Source: Dethiosulfatibacter sp.
Lineage (GTDB): Bacteria > Bacillota_A > Clostridia > Tissierellales > Dethiosulfatibacteraceae
Direction of reading: 5' to 3'
Length of the DNA: 41,060 nt
NCBI GenBank assembly: GCA_019084435.1
Contig: JAHRFV010000208.1
Span: 1 to 41,060, forward strand
In this document: one piece after another, positions 1 through 8,055 of the stretch
Layout of the letters: every line of letters starts with the position of its first letter
Numbering within the stretch: the stretch's first letter is position 1
The notes under the pieces: model-generated
Told to the model about the DNA's origin: nothing
The model's database searches: none
What the model saw: the letters and a program-made list of their open reading frames with translations, nothing else
Position numbers and translations under genes: made by a program

Positions 1-417
1 CCTGAGGCTTCAACCAGACTAATTGAGTTTGCAATCGATTGGGTTGAGTTGGAAGGACCTGCTATAGTTGTGGCTATATCAGGACCATATTATCCTCATA
101 TCAACAATCACTTTATAGACATAATCCCAACCGGGACTGTTGGCTTTAATAATATCAATATCTTCAGTGTTTCCGGACCAGGTAGCATAAGACATGTCAG
201 ATATTCCCATAAAGAATTCCTGACCTTCGAAGACCAGGTCATACTTAGAAGCTGCAATTTCATTGATAGTTTTTTCAAGAGGAAAAGACAACTTTTTGTC
301 TATAAAGTGATTGTTGATATGAGGATAATATGGTCCTGATATAGCCACAACTATAGCAGGTCCTTCCAACTCAACCCAATCGATTGCAAACTCAATTAGT
401 CTGGTTGAAGCCTCAGG
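1..417. repeat. Perfect 121-bp inverted repeat (arms 1-121 and 297-417)
   Basis: Bases 1-121 are the exact reverse complement of bases 297-417, separated by a 175-base unique spacer. Pairing stops at 122/296. The right arm lies inside the M20 (RocB-like) gene and encodes sensible protein; the left arm begins at the first base of the window and simply turns the gene back on itself. A perfect repeat of coding sequence with one arm flush against the sequence end is typical of a fold-back chimera at a contig end. A real duplication-inversion cannot be excluded from sequence alone. Confidence 0.95.
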
Positions 418-1581
418 CAACGTAATCTTGTTTTCATGGAGTGCATCAATGACTTTTTCCTGATATGCGACATACTCCTGTTGAAAAGCTTCAGGTTTTT
501 TTTGAGATGCACGATCATAAAGTTGACTGAAAGTCAAAACCTCAGGTCGAAAGGTTATCTCTTCAGGTATCACGCCAGTCAAATTGCAGTAATTCTCATA
601 AGCATCTTGAAAATGACTCAGAGTGTCACGTAATGTTCTTTTGGATAGAGATACCAACTTATCCATAATACTCTGAGTTGAGCGGGTAAAAGTGAGCCAA
701 TTAAAATACCCGGTTGCTGCTTCGGGTATTGAAGCATCGTAAGTTTTTTTTCGATCCTTCAGGTTAACCCAAACAGGTGGTGGTGTGGCTTCAAGTTTAT
801 GAACATCACACAGGTCAACATTAAGCTCTGTTTTTCTTTGCAAATCAGCAAGTACCAGGGACGGGTTGAAACCGCTGAAAGGATCCCCAATATGGCTTTT
901 TACACCCTTGACATATAAAATAGGCATAACCTTGCCAACAGAACCTTGGTAGAAAAGCGCTTTGCCTTTTATTTGATTAAAATATGGCTCACTGTTGATT
1001 GCCAGGACATAGTCAAGTTGATACTTGTCCCTTAAATAAGTCATAAGAGGTATGGACTGTAGCATCCCTCTGGATAAGGTTTCCTCATCCGGAACACTAA
1101 GTAGAAGAATATTTCCTTCGAAATCCTTAATTTCAGAAAAGTGGGCACACAAAACCAATTGTATAGCTGCCCCTGATTTCATGTCTGCTGAGCCTCTACC
1201 AAAAGTCCATTCACCTGATTCCAAATCTTTTTTTGTCTGATTAGATAGTGTCTTATCTTTCAACGCCTCTAAGAGTAGATCGGGCTCTAAGGCTAAATGT
1301 TTGATATGACCATATTCCTCAATATCAACAGCATCATGATGGTGCATCAAGACAACAGTTTTATCGCTGTTACCTTTTACTAACGCCCATATTACTTGTC
1401 TTCTATGGGGATCCTGATCAAGTGGAATGGCACCGCAGAGATGAGGTTTCTCTGAAAAATAAGGCTGAGATTCAATCCATTTCAATATAACTTCTTCAAT
1501 GATAACTTCCCTGGAAGTATTGGTGTCACTTTGTACGCTCATAAGAACTTTAAAAAGCGGCTTTATTTTTTCTTCAAACAT
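122..1581 (-). CDS. M20-family peptidase, RocB-like, 3' end missing
   Basis: Predicted zinc-dependent M20 amidohydrolase of the RocB type (named after the Bacillus arginine-utilisation gene; its exact substrate is poorly known). The metal-site motifs are visible: HHHD at about residues 80-83, GRGSADMKSG at 128-137 and PDEE at 164-167. The ATG at 1581 follows a GAAGGAG ribosome site. RocB proteins are about 540-570 residues; here about 486 genuine residues remain. The open frame runs on to base 79, but the last 13 codons come from the fold-back repeat at 1-121 and are not native, so the true C-terminus is lost. It is the last visible gene of the peptide operon, 54 bases after the previous M20 gene, with a possible promoter of its own in that gap. 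Confidence 0.8.
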
Positions 1582-1614
1582 AAAAATGCTCCTTCAATAT
1601 AATAGTCATATTGT

Positions 1615-1643
1615 ATCATACTGAGTTGTCAATTTCTAATCAA
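1615..1643 (-). promoter_or_regulatory. Putative internal promoter before the RocB-like gene
   Basis: On the minus strand TTGATT (1643-1638) and TATGAT (1620-1615) are separated by exactly 17 bases, a good sigma-A arrangement. The -35 overlaps the stop codon of the preceding M20 gene. It would let the RocB-like gene be expressed separately from the opp operon. Sequence match only. Confidence 0.45.
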
Positions 1644-2964
1644 TACAGGCTTTATAGAGAAATCTTCCATATATTTCAGCACACGTCATCACACTATTGA
1701 TGTTAATTTTTTCATTTTCCTGATGGCAAGAGTCTTTTTCTCCAGGGAAAACAGGCCCCCAGCAAACTGTATTGGGAAGTGCTTTTGCATAGGAGGTGCC
1801 TCCAGCCATTTCAAAACCACCTTTACTACCGGTAATTTCTTTATATGCAGTATCCATAGGATCAAACAATGGATGATTTTTTTCAACATACAAGGGATCA
1901 AGATAATTGGATATTTTAAAACTAAATCCATACGATTTACTATGGCGATTAAATACGTCTATTATCGATTGTTGTGTGACACCCAACTTGTGTCTTATGT
2001 TGATGTTTAGAATTATTTTGTTGTCTCTGAACTCAAGTGTTGTAGGATTGATGTAGGTTTTCCCGATAAACTCACCATTGAATTGATTGCTATCATTTTC
2101 AAAACCAAGAGTACTACCATCATATACTTTGTTCATCAGCAGTATAAAATCCAATATCTGTTCGAATCTCTCGCTTTCCAGTTTTAGACCCTTAATCATT
2201 TTGCAAAGCTTTGTGAGTGCATTATCGCCATTCTGAGGCAATGAGCTATGACTTGATTCACCAGAGGAAATCAATTCGACCGTTCTCTCTTTTGAGCTCT
2301 GTTGAAAAATAAAGTTGCCTCTTGAGGGAATTGTGTTGGGACTATTTCCGGAAATCAGAGTCAGAATCCTACCGCTTGGAAATGAGTTATCAAAAGGAAA
2401 TATAATTTCGATATCAGCATAGCCCTTTTCAATATTGTGTATAGGAAATGCGCCATCCGGCGTAAATGAAAAATCAGGCGTTTTGAACTCATTTAAGAAA
2501 CTTTCCATGTCGGTCCATGTTTCTTCTTCTTTTGTGCCTATGATTAGTTGAAATTTTCTTTTATAATTTAGATTCTTTGACTGAAAAACTTTCATGATAT
2601 TGAGTATAATAGCAGTCGGTACTTTGTCATCCATAGCTCCTCTGCCAATAATGAAATCACCATCAAATATCCCTTTGAAAGGAGGAGTCTGCCATTTATC
2701 TAAATCTCCAGCATCGACAACATCCACATGTGTCAGGACACCGATGGTTTCTTCTCCTTTGCCAATCTCAATAACCAAGCAATCTTTCTTCTTTGTATAG
2801 CTTGTTATCATGCCTTCATTTTGGGCAGATTTAGCTATATAATCCAGACATTTCCTGTTTTCATCGATATCTCGAGTAAGACTGGGTATATCGATGAGTT
2901 TAAGTGAGTCCGCTATTATTTCATTTCTTCTTTTTTTTATCTCATCCATCATTTTTTCAATCAT
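1636..2964 (-). CDS. M20-family dipeptidase, PepV/Sapep-like
   Basis: Predicted cytoplasmic di-zinc dipeptidase of the M20 family, about 442 residues. Visible metal-site motifs, numbered from the chosen start, are THVDVVD (His79, Asp81), GRGAMDDK (Asp112) and GTKEEET (catalytic Glu146-147). The frame can open at a GTG at 2979, but GGGG followed ten bases later by the ATG at 2964 fits better, and this ATG overlaps the TGA of the upstream gene by eight bases (ATGATTGA), indicating translational coupling. The length and the long insert between the two metal-binding halves suit the PepV/Sapep dipeptidases rather than ArgE/DapE. In context it probably cleaves dipeptides imported by the neighbouring Opp transporter. 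Confidence 0.8.
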   Translation of the reverse strand: MIEKMMDEIKKRRNEIIADSLKLIDIPSLTRDIDENRKCLDYIAKSAQNEGMITSYTKKKDCLVIEIGKGEETIGVLTHVDVVDAGDLDKWQTPPFKGIFDGDFIIGRGAMDDKVPTAIILNIMKVFQSKNLNYKRKFQLIIGTKEEETWTDMESFLNEFKTPDFSFTPDGAFPIHNIEKGYADIEIIFPFDNSFPSGRILTLISGNSPNTIPSRGNFIFQQSSKERTVELISSGESSHSSLPQNGDNALTKLCKMIKGLKLESERFEQILDFILLMNKVYDGSTLGFENDSNQFNGEFIGKTYINPTTLEFRDNKIILNINIRHKLGVTQQSIIDVFNRHSKSYGFSFKISNYLDPLYVEKNHPLFDPMDTAYKEITGSKGGFEMAGGTSYAKALPNTVCWGPVFPGEKDSCHQENEKININSVMTCAEIYGRFLYKACID

Positions 2965-4168
2965 TTTTTTTATCCCCACTACAGAAGTCGATTGCAGTCA
3001 GTACGTAAGACTCATAGGCGCCTTTTAGCTGCGTCAACTCGACAAACTCATCCTCTGAATGCGCATTTTTCAAGTGTCCCGGTCCAAAAACAACGCTTGG
3101 TATTTTGGCATAGTTGCTTAATAATGATGCATCGGTCCATGCCAGGAAAGATATGATTTCAGGGTCTTTTCCCAAAGAGACGCTGATTCCTTTTTTGAGT
3201 GAAGTGACAATAGGGTGATTTAAATCGATTTCCAATGGCTTATGTAGCATCATGTTAGAATCAGCAAAGTATCGTTTGACTTGAGCGTTGAAATCCTTAT
3301 CTTCTTTATTCAAATCAGATATGAGATCTTTAAGCTCATCCATGATGAGATCAAATGATTCCTGTGGAGTCCATCTTCTATCAATGAAGAGTTTGCATCT
3401 GCCTGCCACACTGCTAGGTTGATCTCCGCCTTCAATGACACCAAAGTTCAATAAAGGATCACCTATGAGTGGGTGTCTTCTGTGCTTGAATTTTGGGACT
3501 AAATCGTTCTCAATCCTTGTGATCAGCTTGGCCGCTTTTGAAATAGCGTTGATGCCTTCGTGTGGCGTACCACCATGGGTTGTCTTGCCTGTGATGTCAA
3601 TCTCTATCCACTCCAAACCTCTGTGTCCGGCAGCTATTTGAAGACCGGATGGTTCACCTACAATTGCAGCATCAGTGTGGGGTCCATTTGTCACAATATA
3701 TTCTGTTCCTTCACTTTTTTGTTCCTCATTGATGACACCGGCGAAAACAAGGTCTCCGTCAAGTGTAACACCACTTCGTTTGATTGCAGCCATAGCGCCC
3801 ATCATGCAAGCTAGCGCTCCTTTCATATCACAGGCACCTCTACCATAAAGCTTGCCATTGTTAACATCACCGGATAATGGTGAATTTACCATATTGTATG
3901 GTGGAACCGTATCCATATGTCCGGTCAGCATGAGTGATTTTCCTTTACCGTTTCCTTTTAATGTCGCTATAACATTCGGTCTATTTTTAAGTGGTTCCTG
4001 AAACTCCACATGAATGCCTTCATTTTTGAAGAAATTATAGATGAAAGTAGCAATCTGTTTTTCCTGCTCCGCTAACCCAGTGTAACTAGGTATTTTTATC
4101 AATTCTGAAGTCAATTGATAGACTTCGCTTTCAGTAAACTTGTCTAAAATATTTTTATGATTTGACAT
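2957..4168 (-). CDS. M20-family peptidase, ArgE/DapE/ACY1 type
   Basis: Predicted M20A metallohydrolase, 403 residues, the usual length for acetylornithine deacetylase/succinyl-diaminopimelate desuccinylase-like enzymes. Motifs seen: TGHMDTVPP (His84, Asp86), YGRGACDMKG (Asp114), INEEQKSEG (catalytic Glu148 and ligand Glu149), IVGEPSG near 170 and a C-terminal HSEDEFV. The ATG at 4168 has a GGAGGA ribosome site. It overlaps the end of oppF by 14 bases and the next M20 gene by eight, so it is firmly part of the operon. ArgE or DapE activity cannot be assigned; the setting beside a peptide importer favours a role in peptide or N-acyl amino acid hydrolysis. Confidence 0.85.
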   Translation of the reverse strand: MSNHKNILDKFTESEVYQLTSELIKIPSYTGLAEQEKQIATFIYNFFKNEGIHVEFQEPLKNRPNVIATLKGNGKGKSLMLTGHMDTVPPYNMVNSPLSGDVNNGKLYGRGACDMKGALACMMGAMAAIKRSGVTLDGDLVFAGVINEEQKSEGTEYIVTNGPHTDAAIVGEPSGLQIAAGHRGLEWIEIDITGKTTHGGTPHEGINAISKAAKLITRIENDLVPKFKHRRHPLIGDPLLNFGVIEGGDQPSSVAGRCKLFIDRRWTPQESFDLIMDELKDLISDLNKEDKDFNAQVKRYFADSNMMLHKPLEIDLNHPIVTSLKKGISVSLGKDPEIISFLAWTDASLLSNYAKIPSVVFGPGHLKNAHSEDEFVELTQLKGAYESYVLTAIDFCSGDKKND

Positions 4169-5171
4169 TTTTGTCCTCCGTGGCTAAATGACATGCCACA
4201 AAATGATCATTGCTGATTTTGGTGAGCTCAGGCTCCTCAACAAAACATTTGTCATACGCAAATTCACATCTTGTGTTAAATCTGCATCCTTTTGGTATTT
4301 CCGTAGGGTCAGGTATCTCGCCTGTTAAAACCTTTCTAACCCTGTTTTTGTTGACCTCTGGTACAGGCATTATACTAAGTAATGCTTTTGTATAAGGGTG
4401 GATGCATCCCTTGACAATCTCATCGGATGTCCCGATTTCGACAATTAATCCTAGATACATGATAGCTATCCTGTCTGGTATGAGCCATGCCAAAGATAAG
4501 TCATGAGTTATGAATAAAAATGCGAGATCTCTCGTGTTTTTAAGGTCAAGTAGAAGCTCAAGGATACCTGTTCTAATAGAGACATCCAGCATTGATACAG
4601 GTTCGTCCGCAACGATAAAATCAGGATTCAAAATAATAGACCCTGCAATGGCTGCTCTTTGTCTTTGACCACCACTTAATTCGTAAGGATAGCGATATAA
4701 GAAGTCCTCACCTGGTGCCATACCGCTATCTTCTAAGGCTTTTACCGCCTTTTCCTTTCTTTCGGATATTGTTTTTAACATATTATTGACTTCTAGAGGT
4801 TCAACGACGGCATCAAATATAAGACTCTTTGGGTCTAGGGTTTGATAAGGATCCTGAAAAATCATCTGAGCTTTCTGCCGAAATTTTTTTACTTCTTTTT
4901 TGTCTTTAAAGTTTACAGATTCGCCTTTAAAAAAGACTTCACCTTCGGAGATGGGAACCAGATTTAAAATTGCTTTACCTAATGTTGTCTTGCCACTTCC
5001 GCTTTCTCCCACCAGAGAGACTATTTCTCCCTCGTAAATATCAAGGCTGATCCCGTCAACAGCTTTGACGAGCTTTCTTTTTTTTGAGAAAAGTTCATTA
5101 AGAAAGGATTGCTTAATTTCAAATACAACCTTTAGATTATTGATTGAAACTATCTTTTGTTTATTTTTCAT
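4155..5171 (-). CDS. oppF: Oligopeptide ABC transporter, ATP-binding protein OppF/DppF
   Basis: ATPase of a peptide importer, 338 residues from the chosen start. Walker A GESGSGKTT, signature SGGQRQR, Walker B IVADEP and the switch histidine in FITHDLS are all present. The C-terminal extension has the cysteine cluster typical of OppD/OppF ATPases (CRFNTRCEFAYDKC and a later AC). A longer frame opens at 5261, but the ATG at 5171 has a GGGGGTG ribosome site and its ATGAAAAATAA overlaps the oppD stop, a coupling arrangement. Pairs with OppD as the ATPase heterodimer beneath OppB/OppC. Confidence 0.93.
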   Translation of the reverse strand: MKNKQKIVSINNLKVVFEIKQSFLNELFSKKRKLVKAVDGISLDIYEGEIVSLVGESGSGKTTLGKAILNLVPISEGEVFFKGESVNFKDKKEVKKFRQKAQMIFQDPYQTLDPKSLIFDAVVEPLEVNNMLKTISERKEKAVKALEDSGMAPGEDFLYRYPYELSGGQRQRAAIAGSIILNPDFIVADEPVSMLDVSIRTGILELLLDLKNTRDLAFLFITHDLSLAWLIPDRIAIMYLGLIVEIGTSDEIVKGCIHPYTKALLSIMPVPEVNKNRVRKVLTGEIPDPTEIPKGCRFNTRCEFAYDKCFVEEPELTKISNDHFVACHLATEDKNVKS

Positions 5172-6129
5172 TAAAGACACCCCCGAAATGGCATGCATAA
5201 TAATGCCCCTCATTGGCAAGTTGCATTTTTGGTTCCTCTTTGCTACAGATATCTTCAGCATAAGGACATCGTGGATGAAAACGGCAAGCAGGAGGTGGAT
5301 TGATCAAATCTGGGGGTATACCCTTAATGGCAGCCGGCATTACTCTTTCTTTATGAATATTAGGAAAAGAAGACAACAATTTATAGGTATAGGGATGCAT
5401 GTTGCTGTTATAAATATCTTCAACATAACCGGTTTCAACAATCTTGCCCGCATACATAATAGCTATTTTATCGCAGGTTTCACCCAGTATTGATAAATCA
5501 TGAGTGATGAGTATAAGCCCCATATTGAGGTCCTTCCTCAGCTTGTCTAGAAGGTTAAGTATTTGTGCCTGTACCATGACATCCAATGCGGTAGTAGGTT
5601 CATCACCGATTACAAGCTTGGGATTGCAGGCAAGCGCCATTGCAATCATAGCTCTTTGTTTCATCCCGCCACTGAACTCATGAGGATAGTTGGATATTCG
5701 CTTAGGCTCAAGTTCAACGAGTTCAAAAAGCTCTTCAACTCTTTTGATGGCATCCTTATAGGATAATTTATCGTGAAGTATAATCGCTTCTGCTATTTGA
5801 TCGCCAATTTTCATAACCGGGTTTAGCGCATTCATGGCACCTTGGAAAATCATGGATACTTCTTTCCAACGAACTTTTTTTATTTCATTATCGTTAAGGT
5901 TCACAATGTTTTTCCCTTCCAACAGGATTTCACCCGAAACGATGTTGCCTTCTGCGGGCAAAAGTTGAGTAATAGAAAGTGCCGTAGTTGTTTTACCGCA
6001 ACCGGACTCTCCGACCAATCCAAGAGACTCGCCATAGTCAAGTGTCAGACTGACATCATCAACAGCTCGAACTGTACCGGCAGTGATGTTGAAATAGGTT
6101 TTGAGGTTATTGATCTTTAGTAATTCCAT
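5161..6129 (-). CDS. oppD: Oligopeptide ABC transporter, ATP-binding protein OppD/DppD
   Basis: ATPase of the same peptide importer, 322 residues. It shows Walker A GESGCGKTT, signature SGGMKQR, Walker B LVIGDEPTTALD and LITHDLS. The C-terminus carries the conserved cysteine region CRFHPRCPYAEDIC followed by YACHF, which in some family members binds an iron-sulfur cluster. The ATG at 6129 has AAGGAGG upstream, overlapping the oppC stop, so the genes are tightly coupled. Confidence 0.93.
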   Translation of the reverse strand: MELLKINNLKTYFNITAGTVRAVDDVSLTLDYGESLGLVGESGCGKTTTALSITQLLPAEGNIVSGEILLEGKNIVNLNDNEIKKVRWKEVSMIFQGAMNALNPVMKIGDQIAEAIILHDKLSYKDAIKRVEELFELVELEPKRISNYPHEFSGGMKQRAMIAMALACNPKLVIGDEPTTALDVMVQAQILNLLDKLRKDLNMGLILITHDLSILGETCDKIAIMYAGKIVETGYVEDIYNSNMHPYTYKLLSSFPNIHKERVMPAAIKGIPPDLINPPPACRFHPRCPYAEDICSKEEPKMQLANEGHYYACHFGGVFNEK

Positions 6130-6132
6130 TGG

Positions 6133-7011
6133 TCATCGCCTCCTTAGTTTGGGATTAAGTATTTCATCAAATGCATAGCCTAAAAAAGTGAATGATAAAA
6201 CTACCAGAACTACACAAATTCCTGGAGGTAAAAAATACCAATAAGCACCGGAGCTTGCCGCACCTGATTGAAAGGCATAATGCAGCATCATTCCCCAACT
6301 AGCTCTGGTAGTATCCCCCAAACCAAGAAAACTCAGAGTTGTTTCAGATAAAATAGCAACAGCAGAGACCAATATGGTATTGGCAAAAACCAATGGAAAA
6401 ACATTTGGTAGAATATGCCTGATGATGATCGTTTTATCATCAGCACCTATAGCCCTGACTCTCTCGATAAAAGGGCGTTCTTTCAATGACAGGGTCTGCG
6501 ATCTGACAACTCTCGCAGTACCTGCCCAGCTTGTCAGACCGATAACAAGTATAATGTTCCATATGCTGGTGCCCAGAATTGCTGCCAGTACCAATACAAG
6601 TGGCAACCAGGGCAAAACAAGGAAAAAATCAGTAATTCTCATCAGGATCATATCGGTTTTTTTGCCTAAAAAGCCGGACATCAATCCGATAGTCGTACCC
6701 AATAGCATTGATATGATAGTCGCCAATATACCTACCATTAGAGAAACTCTTCCACCGGCAAGAAGATTTCTAAAGACATCTCTACCCAAATCATCAGTTC
6801 CTAAAATATGACTGGCGCTAGGTGGCTGAAGAACATTGCTAGCTTGCCCGAATTCCATTGGATTGAAAGGAAAAATCAGAGGTCCAAATATCGAAGTGAT
6901 GATAAAAAATGCCAGTATCGCACCACCGATCAGTCCCATCTTATTTGTCTTATAGCTTTTGATAAAGCTATCGATTTTTCTTTTACGCATTTCTTTCTTT
7001 ATCGTACTCAT
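6133..7011 (-). CDS. oppC: Oligopeptide ABC transporter, permease OppC/DppC
   Basis: Inner-membrane permease subunit, 292 residues. A short basic N-terminus precedes a first membrane helix, then the binding-protein-dependent transport domain with about five more helices and the EAA-type loop (the VRAIGADDKTIIIRHILPN region near residues 185-205), where the ATPases dock. GTDDLGRDVFRNLLAGGR near residue 75 is characteristic of OppC/DppC. The ATG at 7011 has a GAGGTG ribosome site next to the oppB stop. Part of the opp operon. Confidence 0.93.
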   Translation of the reverse strand: MSTIKKEMRKRKIDSFIKSYKTNKMGLIGGAILAFFIITSIFGPLIFPFNPMEFGQASNVLQPPSASHILGTDDLGRDVFRNLLAGGRVSLMVGILATIISMLLGTTIGLMSGFLGKKTDMILMRITDFFLVLPWLPLVLVLAAILGTSIWNIILVIGLTSWAGTARVVRSQTLSLKERPFIERVRAIGADDKTIIIRHILPNVFPLVFANTILVSAVAILSETTLSFLGLGDTTRASWGMMLHYAFQSGAASSGAYWYFLPPGICVVLVVLSFTFLGYAFDEILNPKLRRR

Positions 7012-7021
7012 CTATCACACC

Positions 7022-7990
7022 TCAACTTTTAACCCTAGGGTCCAAATAACTATATGTGATATCAGCAATCAGATTTGCTAATATAACACTGATGGTAATC
7101 AACAAGAATATGCCCTGAAGCAATGGATAATCCCTACCATTGAGAGCTTCATACATCAATCTTCCAAGGCCAGGCCAGGAGAAAATGGTCTCTACTTGAA
7201 TCGTTCCTCCTATAATCAAACCCATGTTGATGGCAATAAGGGTAATCATCGGAAGCATGGCATTTGGAATAGCATGCTTTTTAATGATGTAGTTATCATC
7301 AAATCCTTTAGCTTTTGCTGTGGTCATATAATCTTCAGTCAATACATCCAATAGAGTATTTCTCATTGTCAGAGCGTATTCTCCAATCAAAACCAAACTT
7401 AATGTCAGCACCGGCAGGAACAGATGAGAGGCGTAATCTTTAATCATACTTAGCAGATTATAGAATGTTCTACCAGGTGTCAGCATACCTGATGTTGGAA
7501 AAAGCCTTAAACCAATACTAAATATAGCAATCAATATGATTCCAAGCCAGAAAGTCGGTACAGAGTAGGTAATAAGAGAAAAACTCAGAGCGATAACATC
7601 AACCTTTGTACCTCTTTTCCACGCAGATATGACTCCCATAAGGATACCAACTACTATTGACAGAATCTGTGCTAAACCTACCATGATGATTGTTGGCATA
7701 ATTCTGCTCCACACAACTTCAATCACCGGTCTTTTGTGGATAAATGAAAGACCGAGATCACCCTCAAACAAATTACCAAGATAGATAAAGAACTGCATGT
7801 ACCATGGTTGCCCCAACCCAAAAAGCTCCTTGGTTCTTTCTATTGCCTCAGCTGAGGCTCTTGGATTCCTCATAATCATGGAAAGAGGATTACCGGGCAT
7901 TATTCTAAAAAGGAAATAGTTGAATACGATTACAAAGAATATTGTAACCAGTGACTGAAGCACTTTTTTCAACACATATTGTTTTTTCAA
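7022..7990 (-). CDS. oppB: Oligopeptide ABC transporter, permease OppB/DppB
   Basis: Inner-membrane permease subunit, 322 residues, about six membrane helices. The conserved N-terminus (VTIFFVIVFNYFLFRIMPGNP) and the cytoplasmic coupling loop (TAKAKGFDDNYIIKKHAIPNAMLP, near residue 225) mark it as OppB/DppB. The start is a TTG at 7990, five bases after a strong AGAGGTGA ribosome site; no in-frame ATG lies nearby. It is separated from oppA by 65 bases containing a GC-rich hairpin, the usual layout for producing more binding protein than permease. Confidence 0.92.
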   Translation of the reverse strand: MKKQYVLKKVLQSLVTIFFVIVFNYFLFRIMPGNPLSMIMRNPRASAEAIERTKELFGLGQPWYMQFFIYLGNLFEGDLGLSFIHKRPVIEVVWSRIMPTIIMVGLAQILSIVVGILMGVISAWKRGTKVDVIALSFSLITYSVPTFWLGIILIAIFSIGLRLFPTSGMLTPGRTFYNLLSMIKDYASHLFLPVLTLSLVLIGEYALTMRNTLLDVLTEDYMTTAKAKGFDDNYIIKKHAIPNAMLPMITLIAINMGLIIGGTIQVETIFSWPGLGRLMYEALNGRDYPLLQGIFLLITISVILANLIADITYSYLDPRVKS

Positions 7991-8021
7991 ATTCTCACCT
8001 CTATCATGTAGATGTTTTAAG

Positions 8022-8045
8022 AAGGAGAGGCGTTTGCCTCTCCTT
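8022..8045 (-). terminator. Intra-operon hairpin between oppA and oppB
   Basis: AAGGAGAGGC (8022-8031) and GCCTCTCCTT (8036-8045) form a perfect 10-bp stem with a 4-base loop, ten bases after the oppA stop. There is no long U tract on the minus-strand transcript, so it is more likely a partial terminator or a 3' mRNA stabiliser for oppA than a full stop. Confidence 0.7.
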
Positions 8046-8055
8046 TCACAGCAGC

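Noticed and set aside
49..339. Plus-strand open frame of 96 codons at the left end
   Set aside because: It exists only because bases 1-121 are an inverted copy of the M20 gene; its first 24 codons repeat that gene's protein and the rest is antisense to it.
6374..6811. 145-codon plus-strand frame
   Set aside because: Lies entirely antisense within oppC, with no ribosome site and a composition expected of a reverse-frame shadow.
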